This document shows, piece by piece, positions 1-7,966 of a DNA stretch of 64,000 bases (positions are counted from its first letter, which is position 1; each line of letters begins with the position of its first letter). A program made the translations under genes and the position numbers. A model generated the notes under the pieces. That model did no database searches, was not told where the DNA came from, and saw nothing but the letters and a program-made list of their open reading frames with translations. The stretch is taken from positions 93,116-157,115 of the forward strand of contig JACJWI010000007.1 in NCBI GenBank assembly GCA_020637215.1, given 5' to 3'. Source of the DNA: Microthrixaceae bacterium. Its GTDB lineage: Bacteria; Actinomycetota; Acidimicrobiia; Acidimicrobiales; Microtrichaceae.

Positions 1-126
1 TTCGTCGCCGCCGGTCAGCGTGTGGACCCCGCATCGCTGGCGGCGGTCGGCCACGAGTTCCGCCACGCCACGTTGGAACCCGCCCTGCGCCATCTCCTCG
101 GCCGGGTCCGGCTCGACGTCGCATGA
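1..126 (+). CDS. C-terminal end of an unrecognised protein (partial)
   Basis: An open frame enters from the left edge and ends with TGA at 124-126, giving the last 41 residues of a protein. The fragment is Ala/Arg/Leu-rich with no motif I recognise. It lies 16 nt before the GTG start of the glycosyltransferase and on the same strand, so it may belong to the same carotenoid-related operon. No function can be given from this fragment. Confidence 0.55.
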   Translation, partial: FVAAGQRVDPASLAAVGHEFRHATLEPALRHLLGRVRLDVA

Positions 127-142
127 CGGCCGGAGTCGCCAC

Positions 143-1264
143 GTGACGACGACCACCGTCGTTCGCATAGCCGTCTGCCTTCTCGGCATGACCGCAGGGT
201 CCTGGGTGTTCGGCCGTCCCCGACGGCTCAGCCGGACACGCAACCGACCCGACGGGACGGTGACCCTGGTGATCCCGGCGCGTGACGAGGAGCTCAGCAT
301 CGGTCGCCTTCTCCACGATCTCAGGGACCGCGACCCGGACGTGGAGGTGATAGTCGTCGACGATCACTCCACCGATGCCACCCGCTCGATCGTCGCAGAG
401 CACACCGACGTGATCCTCCTGGACGCCCCGGACCTGCCTGAGGGATGGACCGGGAAGTGCTGGGCCTGTCACCAGGGAGCCGAGGCCGCCCGGGGAGCGA
501 CGCTTGCGTTCGTGGACGCCGACGTGAGGCTCGAGCCCGGAGCTCTCCGCGATGTCCTCGGCCAACACCGAAGGACCGGAGGACTGGTCTCGGTACAGCC
601 GTGGCATGCCGTCGATCGGCCCTACGAGCGTCTCTCCGCCCTGTTCAACGTGGTGGCGCTGATGGGCGCAGGGGCCGGGAGCGCGCGCCCGTGCACTGCG
701 TTCGGTCCGGTGATGGTCACCGACGCAGCCGGGTACCGGGCGGTCGGTGGACACCGAGCGGTGCGCGATCAGGTCGTGGAGGACCTCGCGCTCGCCCGCC
801 TCTACTGCAACGCCGGACTTCCGACCGCCGTCGTGAGCTGCGATCCGAGGATCACCTATCGGATGTATCCCGCGGGCGTGCGTCAGCTCGTCGACGGGTG
901 GACCAAGAACTTCGCCATCGGCGCCGGTGCGGTCCCCAAGCGACGGCTGGCGGCGGTGGTGGCCTGGACCGCCGCCCTCGGGACCGGTTGCATCGCCCTG
1001 CTCGACGGAGTCCTCGGTCGACAACCGCTGTCGGCGGGTGTGGTCCTCTACGTCGCGGTCGTCGTCCAGGTTGCGGCCATGTTCCGGCGCTGCGGTCGCT
1101 TCGGGCTGTGGGACGCCCTGCTGCTTCCGGTCCACCTGGTGCTCTTCGTGACGCTGTTCAGCAGATCGGTGTGGCGGACCATGTTCCGTCGCCGCGTCAC
1201 CTGGCGTGGACGCGAGATCCGCGTCGCGCCGATCGTCGGGGTGCGCGAGCAGGGGCGCGGATGA
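143..1264 (+). CDS. Family 2 glycosyltransferase, CrtQ-like (carotenoid glycosylation)
   Basis: A 373-residue protein. A short N-terminal hydrophobic stretch precedes a GT-A domain with VTLVIPARDEELSIGRLL, VIVVDDHSTDAT and the metal-binding LAFVDADVRLE segment. A QVVEDLALAR motif supplies the likely catalytic acid. Two to three hydrophobic helices close the protein. This layout matches the membrane glycosyltransferases that add a sugar to carotenoid acids (CrtQ of staphyloxanthin synthesis). The in-frame ATG at 20 would overlap the preceding gene, so GTG at 143 is preferred. A CrtO-like acyltransferase follows 13 nt downstream, which strongly supports the carotenoid role. The exact carotenoid and sugar are not visible from sequence. 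Confidence 0.78.
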   Translation: MTTTTVVRIAVCLLGMTAGSWVFGRPRRLSRTRNRPDGTVTLVIPARDEELSIGRLLHDLRDRDPDVEVIVVDDHSTDATRSIVAEHTDVILLDAPDLPEGWTGKCWACHQGAEAARGATLAFVDADVRLEPGALRDVLGQHRRTGGLVSVQPWHAVDRPYERLSALFNVVALMGAGAGSARPCTAFGPVMVTDAAGYRAVGGHRAVRDQVVEDLALARLYCNAGLPTAVVSCDPRITYRMYPAGVRQLVDGWTKNFAIGAGAVPKRRLAAVVAWTAALGTGCIALLDGVLGRQPLSAGVVLYVAVVVQVAAMFRRCGRFGLWDALLLPVHLVLFVTLFSRSVWRTMFRRRVTWRGREIRVAPIVGVREQGRG

Positions 1265-1277
1265 GCCCCCGAGCAGG

Positions 1278-1769
1278 GTGAACGCGCTCGACCTCCCGCT
1301 GGACCCCGGTTGGGCGGTGGCCGTCTCGACGGTGATGTGGACGGTGATCGGACTGGCCACGGGGTTCGTGGGCAGCCGGTTGCCCGATGCTGCGATCGAT
1401 CACGACACCTGGCTGACCAGGATCCGCGACGTCGAGGACCACGGACGGATCTACCAGCGGCGTCTCCGGCTCAACAGGTGGAAGGATCTGCTCCCGGAGG
1501 CCGGGGCGCTCTTCCCCGGAGGCACCTCCAAGCGCCACCTTCCGGGTCGCGACGACCGGTCGCTCATCCGGTTCGCGATGGAGACCCGCCGTGCCGAGCT
1601 GGTCCATTGGGCGAACCTCGTCGCAGGGCCGATCTTCTTCATCTGGTGTCCACCCGGCCTCGGAGCAGCGATGGTGTCGTTCGGGATCGCCGCTCACCTG
1701 CCGTTCATCGTCGTCCAGCGCAGCAACCGCGCCCAGATCGAGCGGATCCTCGACGCCCGCCGTACCTGA
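1278..1769 (+). CDS. Glycosyl-carotenoid acyltransferase, CrtO-like
   Basis: A 163-residue membrane protein, close to the usual length of about 165 for the glycosyl-4,4'-diaponeurosporenoate acyltransferase family of staphyloxanthin synthesis. It has an N-terminal membrane helix, the family-like block RWKDLLPEAGALFPGGTSKRHL near residues 69-90, a conserved-looking E-T-R-R-A-E-L-x-H-W helix, and two C-terminal hydrophobic segments. The enzyme esterifies a fatty acid to the sugar of a glycosylated carotenoid in the membrane. Start GTG at 1278 removes a 24-residue Arg/Ser-rich extension that would overlap the glycosyltransferase. Recognition rests on recalled family motifs. Confidence 0.75.
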   Translation: MNALDLPLDPGWAVAVSTVMWTVIGLATGFVGSRLPDAAIDHDTWLTRIRDVEDHGRIYQRRLRLNRWKDLLPEAGALFPGGTSKRHLPGRDDRSLIRFAMETRRAELVHWANLVAGPIFFIWCPPGLGAAMVSFGIAAHLPFIVVQRSNRAQIERILDARRT

Positions 1770-1792
1770 GCCCTCCTCCGCTCGACGCGTCG

Positions 1793-1948
1793 TCACCGAG
1801 CTCTCAGGACCGCCATGTAGATCGCGAGGAAGGCAGCGACGATCACGACGTTCACCACGAGACGCAGCCAGAGGCGCTCACGGAGGAACGCCACGTCGAC
1901 CCCGACGATCACTGCGACCATGAGTAGTACCGACAATGAGGAGTACAC
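1793..1948 (-). CDS. Small hydrophobic membrane protein (51 aa)
   Basis: A short frame starting at GTG 1948 encodes 51 residues with two likely transmembrane segments (LSVLLMVAVIVGVDVAFL and VVNVVIVAAFLAIYMAVL) separated by Arg residues. Small two-helix proteins of this style (GVD-x-x-F then R-L-x-V-N-x-x-I-V) occur in many Gram-positive genomes without assigned function. It is the last gene on the minus strand after the ABC exporter, 71 nt beyond the ATPase stop. It converges with the acyltransferase gene, leaving 23 nt. No function is assigned. Confidence 0.5.
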   Translation of the reverse strand: MYSSLSVLLMVAVIVGVDVAFLRERLWLRLVVNVVIVAAFLAIYMAVLRAR

Positions 1949-2019
1949 AGAGCACCCGTGCGAGGGTCCGCGACATCGATGCCTCCGTGGGAGAGATCTG
2001 GAGGATGGCTCAACCCCGG

Positions 2020-2727
2020 TCAGGCGTCGAGGACCCCGTCGACGATGTGCACGGTCCGGTCGGCGAACCGGGTGATCCGCTCGTCGTGGGTGACGACTAT
2101 CGCCGCCGTCCCACGCGACCCGATCTCGGATCGGATCAGCTCCATCACCTGCTCGCCGGTCGCAGTGTCCAGCGCCGACGTCGGCTCGTCGAACAGGACC
2201 AACTGCGGTTCGTTCATGAGTGCCCGTCCGATCGCGACCCGCTGCCGCTGACCGCCGGACAACTGGTTCGGCATGTTCTTCGCCCGTTCCCCGACCCCGA
2301 GCTCGTCGAGCAGCTTGTCTGCGCGCCGGCGCGCGGCGGCGCCGGTCCGGCGGCCGACCTCGTCGACCACCAGGAGGTTCTCCCGGGCGGTCAGGAACGG
2401 GACGAGGTTCGCCGATTGGAACACGAACCCCACGGTGCTCTGGCGGAACTCGGACAGCCGGCGCGGATCGTAACCGGTGATGTCCTCGCCCGCCACCACG
2501 ACGGACCCCTCGGTCGGGTTCAACAGGCCGCCGGCGATGGAGCAAAACGTCGACTTGCCCGATCCCGACGGCCCGACGAGGGCGATGATCTCGGCGCGCT
2601 CGACCGTCAGGGACGCGTGGTCGAGGGCGACCGCGGGTTGGCCTCCCACCTCGTAGACCTTGCGGACTCCTCGCAGCTGCAGGGCTGGGGCGTCGGTGGC
2701 CGATGGCGGGTTCGGTGTCTTGTTCAC
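2020..2727 (-). CDS. ABC transporter ATPase (LolD/MacB-type)
   Basis: A 235-residue ATP-binding subunit of the type that partners FtsX-like permeases. Visible motifs are Walker A GPSGSGKST (residues 52-60), the Q-loop FVFQSANLVPF, the signature LSGGQRQRVAIGRAL, Walker B LVLFDEPTSALD and the switch histidine in VVTHDERI. GTG at 2727 is chosen because it has GGAAG upstream and its GTGA overlaps the stop of the permease before it. A much longer upstream open frame is only antisense/out-of-frame sequence of that permease. Likely a macrolide/peptide or lipid-type exporter; substrate unknown. Confidence 0.88.
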   Translation of the reverse strand: MNKTPNPPSATDAPALQLRGVRKVYEVGGQPAVALDHASLTVERAEIIALVGPSGSGKSTFCSIAGGLLNPTEGSVVVAGEDITGYDPRRLSEFRQSTVGFVFQSANLVPFLTARENLLVVDEVGRRTGAAARRRADKLLDELGVGERAKNMPNQLSGGQRQRVAIGRALMNEPQLVLFDEPTSALDTATGEQVMELIRSEIGSRGTAAIVVTHDERITRFADRTVHIVDGVLDA

Positions 2728-3839
2728 GAGGAGCTTCCGATCGCAGATGCAGGGTCGATGCGCAGCACCCGACGGAGCGAAAACGCTCCGCCGAGGAAGG
2801 CGGCCAGGAACAGGAAGACCAGGTTCCCCGCAGCCCTCGCGGGCCGCAGATCGAACGGTATGGACCCGGGCGGCAGCGCCCGGTCGATGGCGACGGCGAT
2901 CGAGGTGCCGATGAGCGACGCGATGGCTGTGATCACGAACACCTGGACCAACACACCTCTGAACAGGCGACCCGAGGTTGCACCGACCGCCTTGAGGACG
3001 CCGTAGAGGGGCTGGCGCTCGATCGTCAGGAGCGCGAAGAACAGAGCCACCACCAGCACGGCGATCACGAGCGTCACCCCGATGATCTGACTGAAGGTGC
3101 TGTTCTGCTCCGAGACACCTGGGATGGCGTCGATGGCGGACGCGAGCGTCAGCGCTTCCACTGCGCCGTCGGTGCCTCGGGAGACGCGAGCGGCAAGGGC
3201 CGACGGGTCGACACCGGGATCGGCGCGCACCAGAAGCGCCTGCGACTCGTTCGGACCGAGGACGGCGTCGGGCCGGTTGGCCGCCGTCACCGTCCGCCAT
3301 GTGCCCATCGAGGCCCACAGGGTGCCCTGGCCGGCGTACGTGAGGCCGTCGACCCACCCCTGGATCCGCACCGGAGAGCGTGCTGGACCGACCAGGAGCG
3401 TCTGACCGACCCGGACCCCATCGGATTCGAGGATCCGGTCCGCGAAGGCGGAGCCATCGGCCGGCACGGCCGGCACCCCATTGGGAGGGAGCTCGTATCC
3501 GACGAGGGCCACCGGCGCCAGGTCCCTGGGCGCCTTGCCGGGCACCCTCGCCCCGAGCTGGACCACGCTCAGGGCAGCGGACTTCTCCACACCGGGTACG
3601 GCGTCCACCGCCGCCCGGTCGGCGTCGCTGATCCTGCTGCGCGGAAGCGACCGGTCCGCAGCGGCGGAGTAGACGACGAGGTCGGCGCGCTGGGCACGAA
3701 AAGCTCCGGTCGATCCGTCGATCAGCCCGTCGAGGAGTCCGCCCAGCAGCATGAGCAAAGCGGCGAGGAGGGTGAGGATGGATGCGGCCGTGGCGAACCG
3801 GCCGGGTCGACGACGAAGCTCCAGGGTCTCGATGCTCAT
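2724..3839 (-). CDS. FtsX-like ABC transporter permease
   Basis: A 371-residue membrane subunit. One N-terminal membrane helix (about residues 18-40) is followed by an extracytoplasmic MacB-like domain (about 45-240). Three C-terminal helices follow, with the FtsX-style segment LTIERQPLYGVLKAVGAT and the terminal LRRVLRIDPASAI. It overlaps both neighbours by 4 nt (ATGA with the upstream permease, GTGA with the ATPase), so the three genes form one translationally coupled exporter operon. The second permease is different in sequence, so the complex is probably a heterodimer. Confidence 0.85.
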   Translation of the reverse strand: MSIETLELRRRPGRFATAASILTLLAALLMLLGGLLDGLIDGSTGAFRAQRADLVVYSAAADRSLPRSRISDADRAAVDAVPGVEKSAALSVVQLGARVPGKAPRDLAPVALVGYELPPNGVPAVPADGSAFADRILESDGVRVGQTLLVGPARSPVRIQGWVDGLTYAGQGTLWASMGTWRTVTAANRPDAVLGPNESQALLVRADPGVDPSALAARVSRGTDGAVEALTLASAIDAIPGVSEQNSTFSQIIGVTLVIAVLVVALFFALLTIERQPLYGVLKAVGATSGRLFRGVLVQVFVITAIASLIGTSIAVAIDRALPPGSIPFDLRPARAAGNLVFLFLAAFLGGAFSLRRVLRIDPASAIGSSS

Positions 3840-4957
3840 GCCGTGACTCCCGCACCGGTGATCGCCTCGATCGGCTGTATGCGCAGGACCCGCCGCATCG
3901 ACACGAGGGCGCTGAGGATTCCGAGCACGAGCAGGGCCACGGCCCAGAACACCACCGCGCCCGTCTGGAAGGTCAGCGGGAGGCCGCCGAGCCGGCGGGA
4001 CGAGAGCGGCGTGTACATGGCGACTGCGAGCCCGATGCCGAGGACCATCACCGTGACGACCTGGATCAGCAGGCTCCAGATCAGGTAGCCGGCCGAGGCA
4101 CCGACGGCGCGCAGCAGAGTGAGCGATTGCGCCTTCTGCAGCGTCAGGATCAGGAAGAACATGCCCGTGACCAGCGGGATCACGAGCCCGTAGAGCAGGA
4201 AGATCAACCGGAACGACTGCTGGATCTGTGCGACTCCGGGAGTCGATGTCACCGCATCGGCCCTGGTGAGCGCCTCTGCATCGGGTACGGCACGGTCGAT
4301 CCGCTCGACGAGTTGCGCATCGCTCACCCCGCCCTCGGGGATCACCCCGATCGCTGCGGGGGCGAGTCCGCGGGCCGCCGGGTTGGAGGATGCGAGGACC
4401 TCCTCGAGCGTCCCGTATGTCGTGAACAAGGTGGGCGACGCGTGCAGTCCGATCTCCGACGCCTGGCCGACGATGCGCAGCTCGAGACCCCCCGGTTCGA
4501 CCCTGACCGTGTCTCCGAGGCCGAAGCCTTCGTCGGCCGACGATTCGAGGGCGACCGCCTCACCGTCCGCGGCGGCCATCCGGCCGGAGACCAGCGTCGT
4601 GGGCGCTCCCACACGGGGGTCCTCGAACCCGACGATCGCTGCGCTCGTCGTCTGTCCGCCGGCGCGCACGCTGAAGGTTCCCTGTCCGATCCGACCAGCG
4701 ACGCCCACACCGTCGACGGAGCGGACGTCCTGCTCGACATCGGGCAGGATCACGCTCCCCTCGAGGTTGCAGAGACCATCCACGCTGTAGACGAGCACGG
4801 GAGACGACTGGTGCTCGATCGCTCCCACGAACGAGGTGATCAGCCCGGACTGCAGCGTCTGCTGGAACAGGATCAGGAAGACCAACAGCCCGATCGCCGT
4901 CACGACCAGCGCGAACCTGACCCAGGCGCGCCGGATCTCGTGCAGCGCGATGAACAT
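3836..4957 (-). CDS. FtsX-like ABC transporter permease (DevC-type)
   Basis: A 373-residue permease, first gene of the minus-strand exporter operon. It has an N-terminal helix (FALVVTAIGLLVFLILFQQ), a long extracytoplasmic domain, then three helices. The segment LTLQKAQSLTLLRAVGASAGYL resembles DevC/FtsX permeases, and the end SMRRVLRIQPIEAITG mirrors its partner. Its start is ATG at 4957, facing the riboswitch-controlled operon on the other strand. The promoter must lie in the roughly 140 nt before the riboswitch. No periplasmic adaptor gene is visible, as expected for a Gram-positive envelope. Confidence 0.85.
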   Translation of the reverse strand: MFIALHEIRRAWVRFALVVTAIGLLVFLILFQQTLQSGLITSFVGAIEHQSSPVLVYSVDGLCNLEGSVILPDVEQDVRSVDGVGVAGRIGQGTFSVRAGGQTTSAAIVGFEDPRVGAPTTLVSGRMAAADGEAVALESSADEGFGLGDTVRVEPGGLELRIVGQASEIGLHASPTLFTTYGTLEEVLASSNPAARGLAPAAIGVIPEGGVSDAQLVERIDRAVPDAEALTRADAVTSTPGVAQIQQSFRLIFLLYGLVIPLVTGMFFLILTLQKAQSLTLLRAVGASAGYLIWSLLIQVVTVMVLGIGLAVAMYTPLSSRRLGGLPLTFQTGAVVFWAVALLVLGILSALVSMRRVLRIQPIEAITGAGVTA

Positions 4958-5099
4958 CTACCGCAGCCTCCCATGGATCCCGAGTCCCATCGTCCTCCCT
5001 TCGCTACGGGCAACGGACTGGATGCACCCCGATCCACGAACCCCTCGGAGAGCCTGGCCCGTTCCCCGACGATGGACTGTGGCAACAAGCCACGACCGG

Positions 5100-5275
5100 C
5101 GCTTGCAGGTCGGAGAGGCTGGTGCTCAGATGGGCCGACAACCAGCCAATCCCGCCGCGAGGGAGGAAAGCCGGTCCAATCCCGGCGCTGTCCCGCAGCC
5201 GTAGGTCGAACGTTCCCGGCGGAGCCGGCGGGAGCTCGACGAGTCGGATCACTCCCCCCGGTGGATCAGCTTCGA
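5100..5275 (+). promoter_or_regulatory. Cobalamin riboswitch
   Basis: The leader of the operon starting at 5361 contains the conserved B12-box core at about 5162-5203. It shows GGAGGAAAGCCGGT, then CAATCCCGGCGCTGTC, then CCGCAGCCGTA, which matches the class II cobalamin riboswitch consensus. A later segment at 5241-5252 (GAGTCGGATC) fits the 3' conserved element. Outer stem limits are approximate. It lies about 85 nt upstream of the first gene. The family usually represses downstream expression when cobalamin is bound. Confidence 0.85.
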
Positions 5276-5360
5276 GGAATCCGTCGAGGACTGCGGATGC
5301 CGGAGCCCGGGTCGATCTGCGCGTCGCGGACCTCCAGGGCCATCGGCCGGGAGGACGACC

Positions 5361-6905
5361 ATGACCAACGCCACGACCCGCCGGCGACGACCGGGCGCCG
5401 CGGCCGCCATGCTGATCGGGACCGGCCTCGTGCTGGGTCTCCTCGGCACGGTCCGCAGCGGCGCAGCGACACCGACGTCGCCCCGCCCCACCGCCGAGGC
5501 CACAGCGGCCCTCGACTGGCTCGCCGGCCAGATCACCTCCCACGGCGGGGCCCTTCCCGGCCCGGTGGCCGGCACCCCCGACTGGGGCGTGACCGCGGAC
5601 GCCGTGCTCGCCTTCACCTCCGCCGGCCGCTCGACCGACCCGGCCGCGGTCGCGGCCACCGATCAGCTCATGGCCCACGCCGCCGACTTCACCACCTACA
5701 CCAGCGGCGGCGTCACCGTCCGCGTCGCCGGCCCGACCGCCAAGGTCCTGCTCGTCGCGCTGTCGACCGGCCGGTCCGCCACCGTCGGCGGGGTCGACCT
5801 CGACGCCGCCCTCCGCGCCCTCATGCGCAGCTCCGGGCCGCAGACCGGCCGGTTCGCCGACGGCGCCCCCGACCCGACATGGGACGGCTCCAACGGATTC
5901 GGTCAGTCGCTGGCCATGCTCGCCCTGGCCCGCACCGACCGCGGCGTCCCCGCCCCCGCGGTCGGGTTCCTGCTCGCCCAGCAGTGCCCGGCCGGTGGAT
6001 TCCGGCTCAACTACGGGGTCACGGCCGGATGCGGCACCGACGCCGAGGCGGACTCCGACGCCACCGCCGTCTCGTTGCAGGCACTGCTGGCCGTCGAACG
6101 CAGCCCGGGAGTCCTCGCCGCGCTGCACCGCGGCACGGACTGGCTGAGGTCACGCCAGGGTGCCGACGGATCCTTCGGCGGGACCGGGCCGACTGCGGCT
6201 CGCAACACCAACACGACAGGGATGAGCGCCCAGCTCCTGCGCGTCGCGGGTGACACCGCATCAGCGGACCGGGCCGCGAGGTGGATCGCCACCTGCTGCC
6301 AGCTCAGCGCCCCGGTCGCTGCGGGCACGCCCGCCGCAGGCCACGTCGGAGCGATCGGATACGACCCTGTGGCGCAGGCCGCAGCCCTGGCCACCGGGAT
6401 CGATGCCGGAGTCATGGACCAGTGGAGGCGGACGACGACACAGGCCGTTCTGGCGTTCGGGCTGGCACCCTACGGTCCACCCGTCGAGCCCCTGGCGCCG
6501 GCCGGCCCCCCCGTCACCACCGCAGGACCGAGCTCGTCGGTGTCGACCACGCCACCCTCGAGCACGCCACCCTCGAGCACGGCACCATCGAGCACGCCAC
6601 CCTCGAGCACGGCACCATCGAGCACGCCACCGTCGAGCACGGCACCCTCGAGCACGGCACCGTCCAACACAGCCGCAGGCGTGGAGCTCGGACCGGCGAC
6701 CCAGGTGACCACCCCGGCGTCGGTCGAGAGCGAGCAGCTCGACGGCGGGACCGGCGCCCAGAGCACCGCCCCGTCCTCGGGATCGCCCCAGAGCAGCTCC
6801 CTGGCCCGCACCGGATCCGAGGGCCGATGGCTGCTGACCGCAGCGCTGGCGCTGATCGGAGCGGGAGTCGCGTTGACGGCCGCGGAGCGACGGGAGGGTG
6901 GGTGA
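5361..6905 (+). CDS. LARTG-sorted surface protein with alpha/alpha-barrel (prenyltransferase/transcobalamin-like) repeats
   Basis: A 514-residue exported protein. It has an RRRR-containing signal peptide (residues 1-36) and an alpha-helical repeat domain (about 45-370). QW-like repeats such as LDWLAGQITSHGGALP, FLLAQQCPAGGFRLNYG and DWLRSRQGADGSFGGTG are typical of the squalene cyclase/prenyltransferase barrel, shared by the alpha domain of transcobalamin and intrinsic factor. A Ser/Thr/Pro linker built on SSTPP/SSTAP repeats follows (about 390-435). The end is a sortase signal LARTG plus a hydrophobic helix and positive tail. Start ATG follows GGGAGGA. As first gene behind a cobalamin riboswitch and ahead of an ECF transporter, it is inferred to be a surface cobalamin/cobamide-binding subunit. 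A cyclase active-site DxDD was not seen. Confidence 0.8.
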   Translation: MTNATTRRRRPGAAAAMLIGTGLVLGLLGTVRSGAATPTSPRPTAEATAALDWLAGQITSHGGALPGPVAGTPDWGVTADAVLAFTSAGRSTDPAAVAATDQLMAHAADFTTYTSGGVTVRVAGPTAKVLLVALSTGRSATVGGVDLDAALRALMRSSGPQTGRFADGAPDPTWDGSNGFGQSLAMLALARTDRGVPAPAVGFLLAQQCPAGGFRLNYGVTAGCGTDAEADSDATAVSLQALLAVERSPGVLAALHRGTDWLRSRQGADGSFGGTGPTAARNTNTTGMSAQLLRVAGDTASADRAARWIATCCQLSAPVAAGTPAAGHVGAIGYDPVAQAAALATGIDAGVMDQWRRTTTQAVLAFGLAPYGPPVEPLAPAGPPVTTAGPSSSVSTTPPSSTPPSSTAPSSTPPSSTAPSSTPPSSTAPSSTAPSNTAAGVELGPATQVTTPASVESEQLDGGTGAQSTAPSSGSPQSSSLARTGSEGRWLLTAALALIGAGVALTAAERREGG

Positions 6906-7966
6906 GGCCCGGTTCCCGCGTCCCCATCATCGGGCTCGCGGTCGCCGTCGTCGTCGCTGTCGCTGCGGTGTCCAGCGGAGCAGGGGCCGTCGGAGCCGAC
7001 CCGGCGGAGCCGGCCCGGGCGCCTGTGGGTGCGCGCGCCGCCGGGGTCGAGGGCGCGTGTCCGACCGCGGCGGGCGTCACCATGGTCGTCGACTTCCAGG
7101 ACCTGGGCGGAGGGGTCTGGCTGCGCTGCACCGACGGATCCGCCGACACAGGGTTCCAGGCGCTCGAACGGGCCGGGATCCCCTACCGCACCGCGGTGCG
7201 ATCCCCCGGGTTCCTGTGCCGGATCAACGAGCTCCCCGCCGGGGACCCCTGCATCAACCCGTCGCCCACCGCGGCGTACTGGTCGTACTGGGTCGCACCC
7301 CGGGGCGGGTCGTGGTGCTACTCGAACATCGGCGCGGCGAGCCGCAACCCGCCCGAGGGGACCGTCGAGGGGTGGTCGTTCTCGCTGAACCGCTCTCCGT
7401 CGCCGCCGCCTCGGATCGCGCCGCCACCCGCCGTGCCCGGAGCACCCACGTCGCTGCCCGGCCCGTCGTGCAACCCGAACCCGACGCCGAGCACCCCACC
7501 GCCGACCTCGTCGCCACCGGTCACGACCGGCGCTGCGACCGGCGGTGGACCGGGGCCCGCCACGGCACCCGCCCCTGGACCTGCGGCGGGCGCAGGCGCT
7601 CCCGCACCGACCGCCGGCCCCCCACCCCCGGGCTCCGCCGCCACCGACGCCGCGGGTGGGACCACCGTCGTGGACCCCGCCGATCCGACGGCGGCCACCG
7701 GGCCGCCACCTTCGTCCGCCACCGAGCCGGGAGCGACCGGCACGGCCTCGGAGGAGGGAGCGGGCACCCGCACCGCGGACGGGCGCCCCGACGGAGCCGA
7801 CGGTGAGGAGATCGCGGTCAACGCCGGGGGCCCCGGCCCTTCATCGGGCACCGCAGGGTCTCCGCTGGGCGTGCTGGTCGCCGTGGTGCTCATCGCCGCG
7901 CTGAGCGCGACCTCCTTCATGGTGCGCCGCCACCGCACTCCCGCTGCACCGGCGCCACCGTCGTGA
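6902..7966 (+). CDS. Membrane-anchored exported protein with DUF4430-like (transcobalamin beta-domain-like) region
   Basis: A 354-residue protein that overlaps the preceding gene by GTGA. It has a signal peptide (about 1-33), then a compact domain (about 48-165). That domain contains MVVDFQDLGGGVWLRC, GFQALERAGIPYR, a Cys-containing FLCRINELPAGDPC, and AAYWSYWVAPRGGSWCYSN. The order of a beta strand, an ERAG-type helix, a C...C pair and a YWSYW strand resembles DUF4430, the fold of the C-terminal beta domain of transcobalamin/intrinsic factor. A long Pro/Gly/Thr/Ala low-complexity spacer (about 165-310) leads to a C-terminal membrane helix with a basic tail. No LPXTG motif is seen. It probably cooperates with the alpha/alpha-barrel protein to hold cobalamin for the ECF transporter. 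Confidence 0.72.
   Translation: MRPGSRVPIIGLAVAVVVAVAAVSSGAGAVGADPAEPARAPVGARAAGVEGACPTAAGVTMVVDFQDLGGGVWLRCTDGSADTGFQALERAGIPYRTAVRSPGFLCRINELPAGDPCINPSPTAAYWSYWVAPRGGSWCYSNIGAASRNPPEGTVEGWSFSLNRSPSPPPRIAPPPAVPGAPTSLPGPSCNPNPTPSTPPPTSSPPVTTGAATGGGPGPATAPAPGPAAGAGAPAPTAGPPPPGSAATDAAGGTTVVDPADPTAATGPPPSSATEPGATGTASEEGAGTRTADGRPDGADGEEIAVNAGGPGPSSGTAGSPLGVLVAVVLIAALSATSFMVRRHRTPAAPAPPS

Noticed and set aside
2728..3855. Long N-terminal extension of the ABC ATPase
   Set aside because: It is an out-of-frame reading of the overlapping permease gene; the ATPase has its own GTG with a ribosome site at 2727.
1936..4088. Plus-strand long frames opposite the ABC exporter
   Set aside because: Antisense to three genes with clear motifs; sequence is Arg/Asp/Gly-rich without domains.
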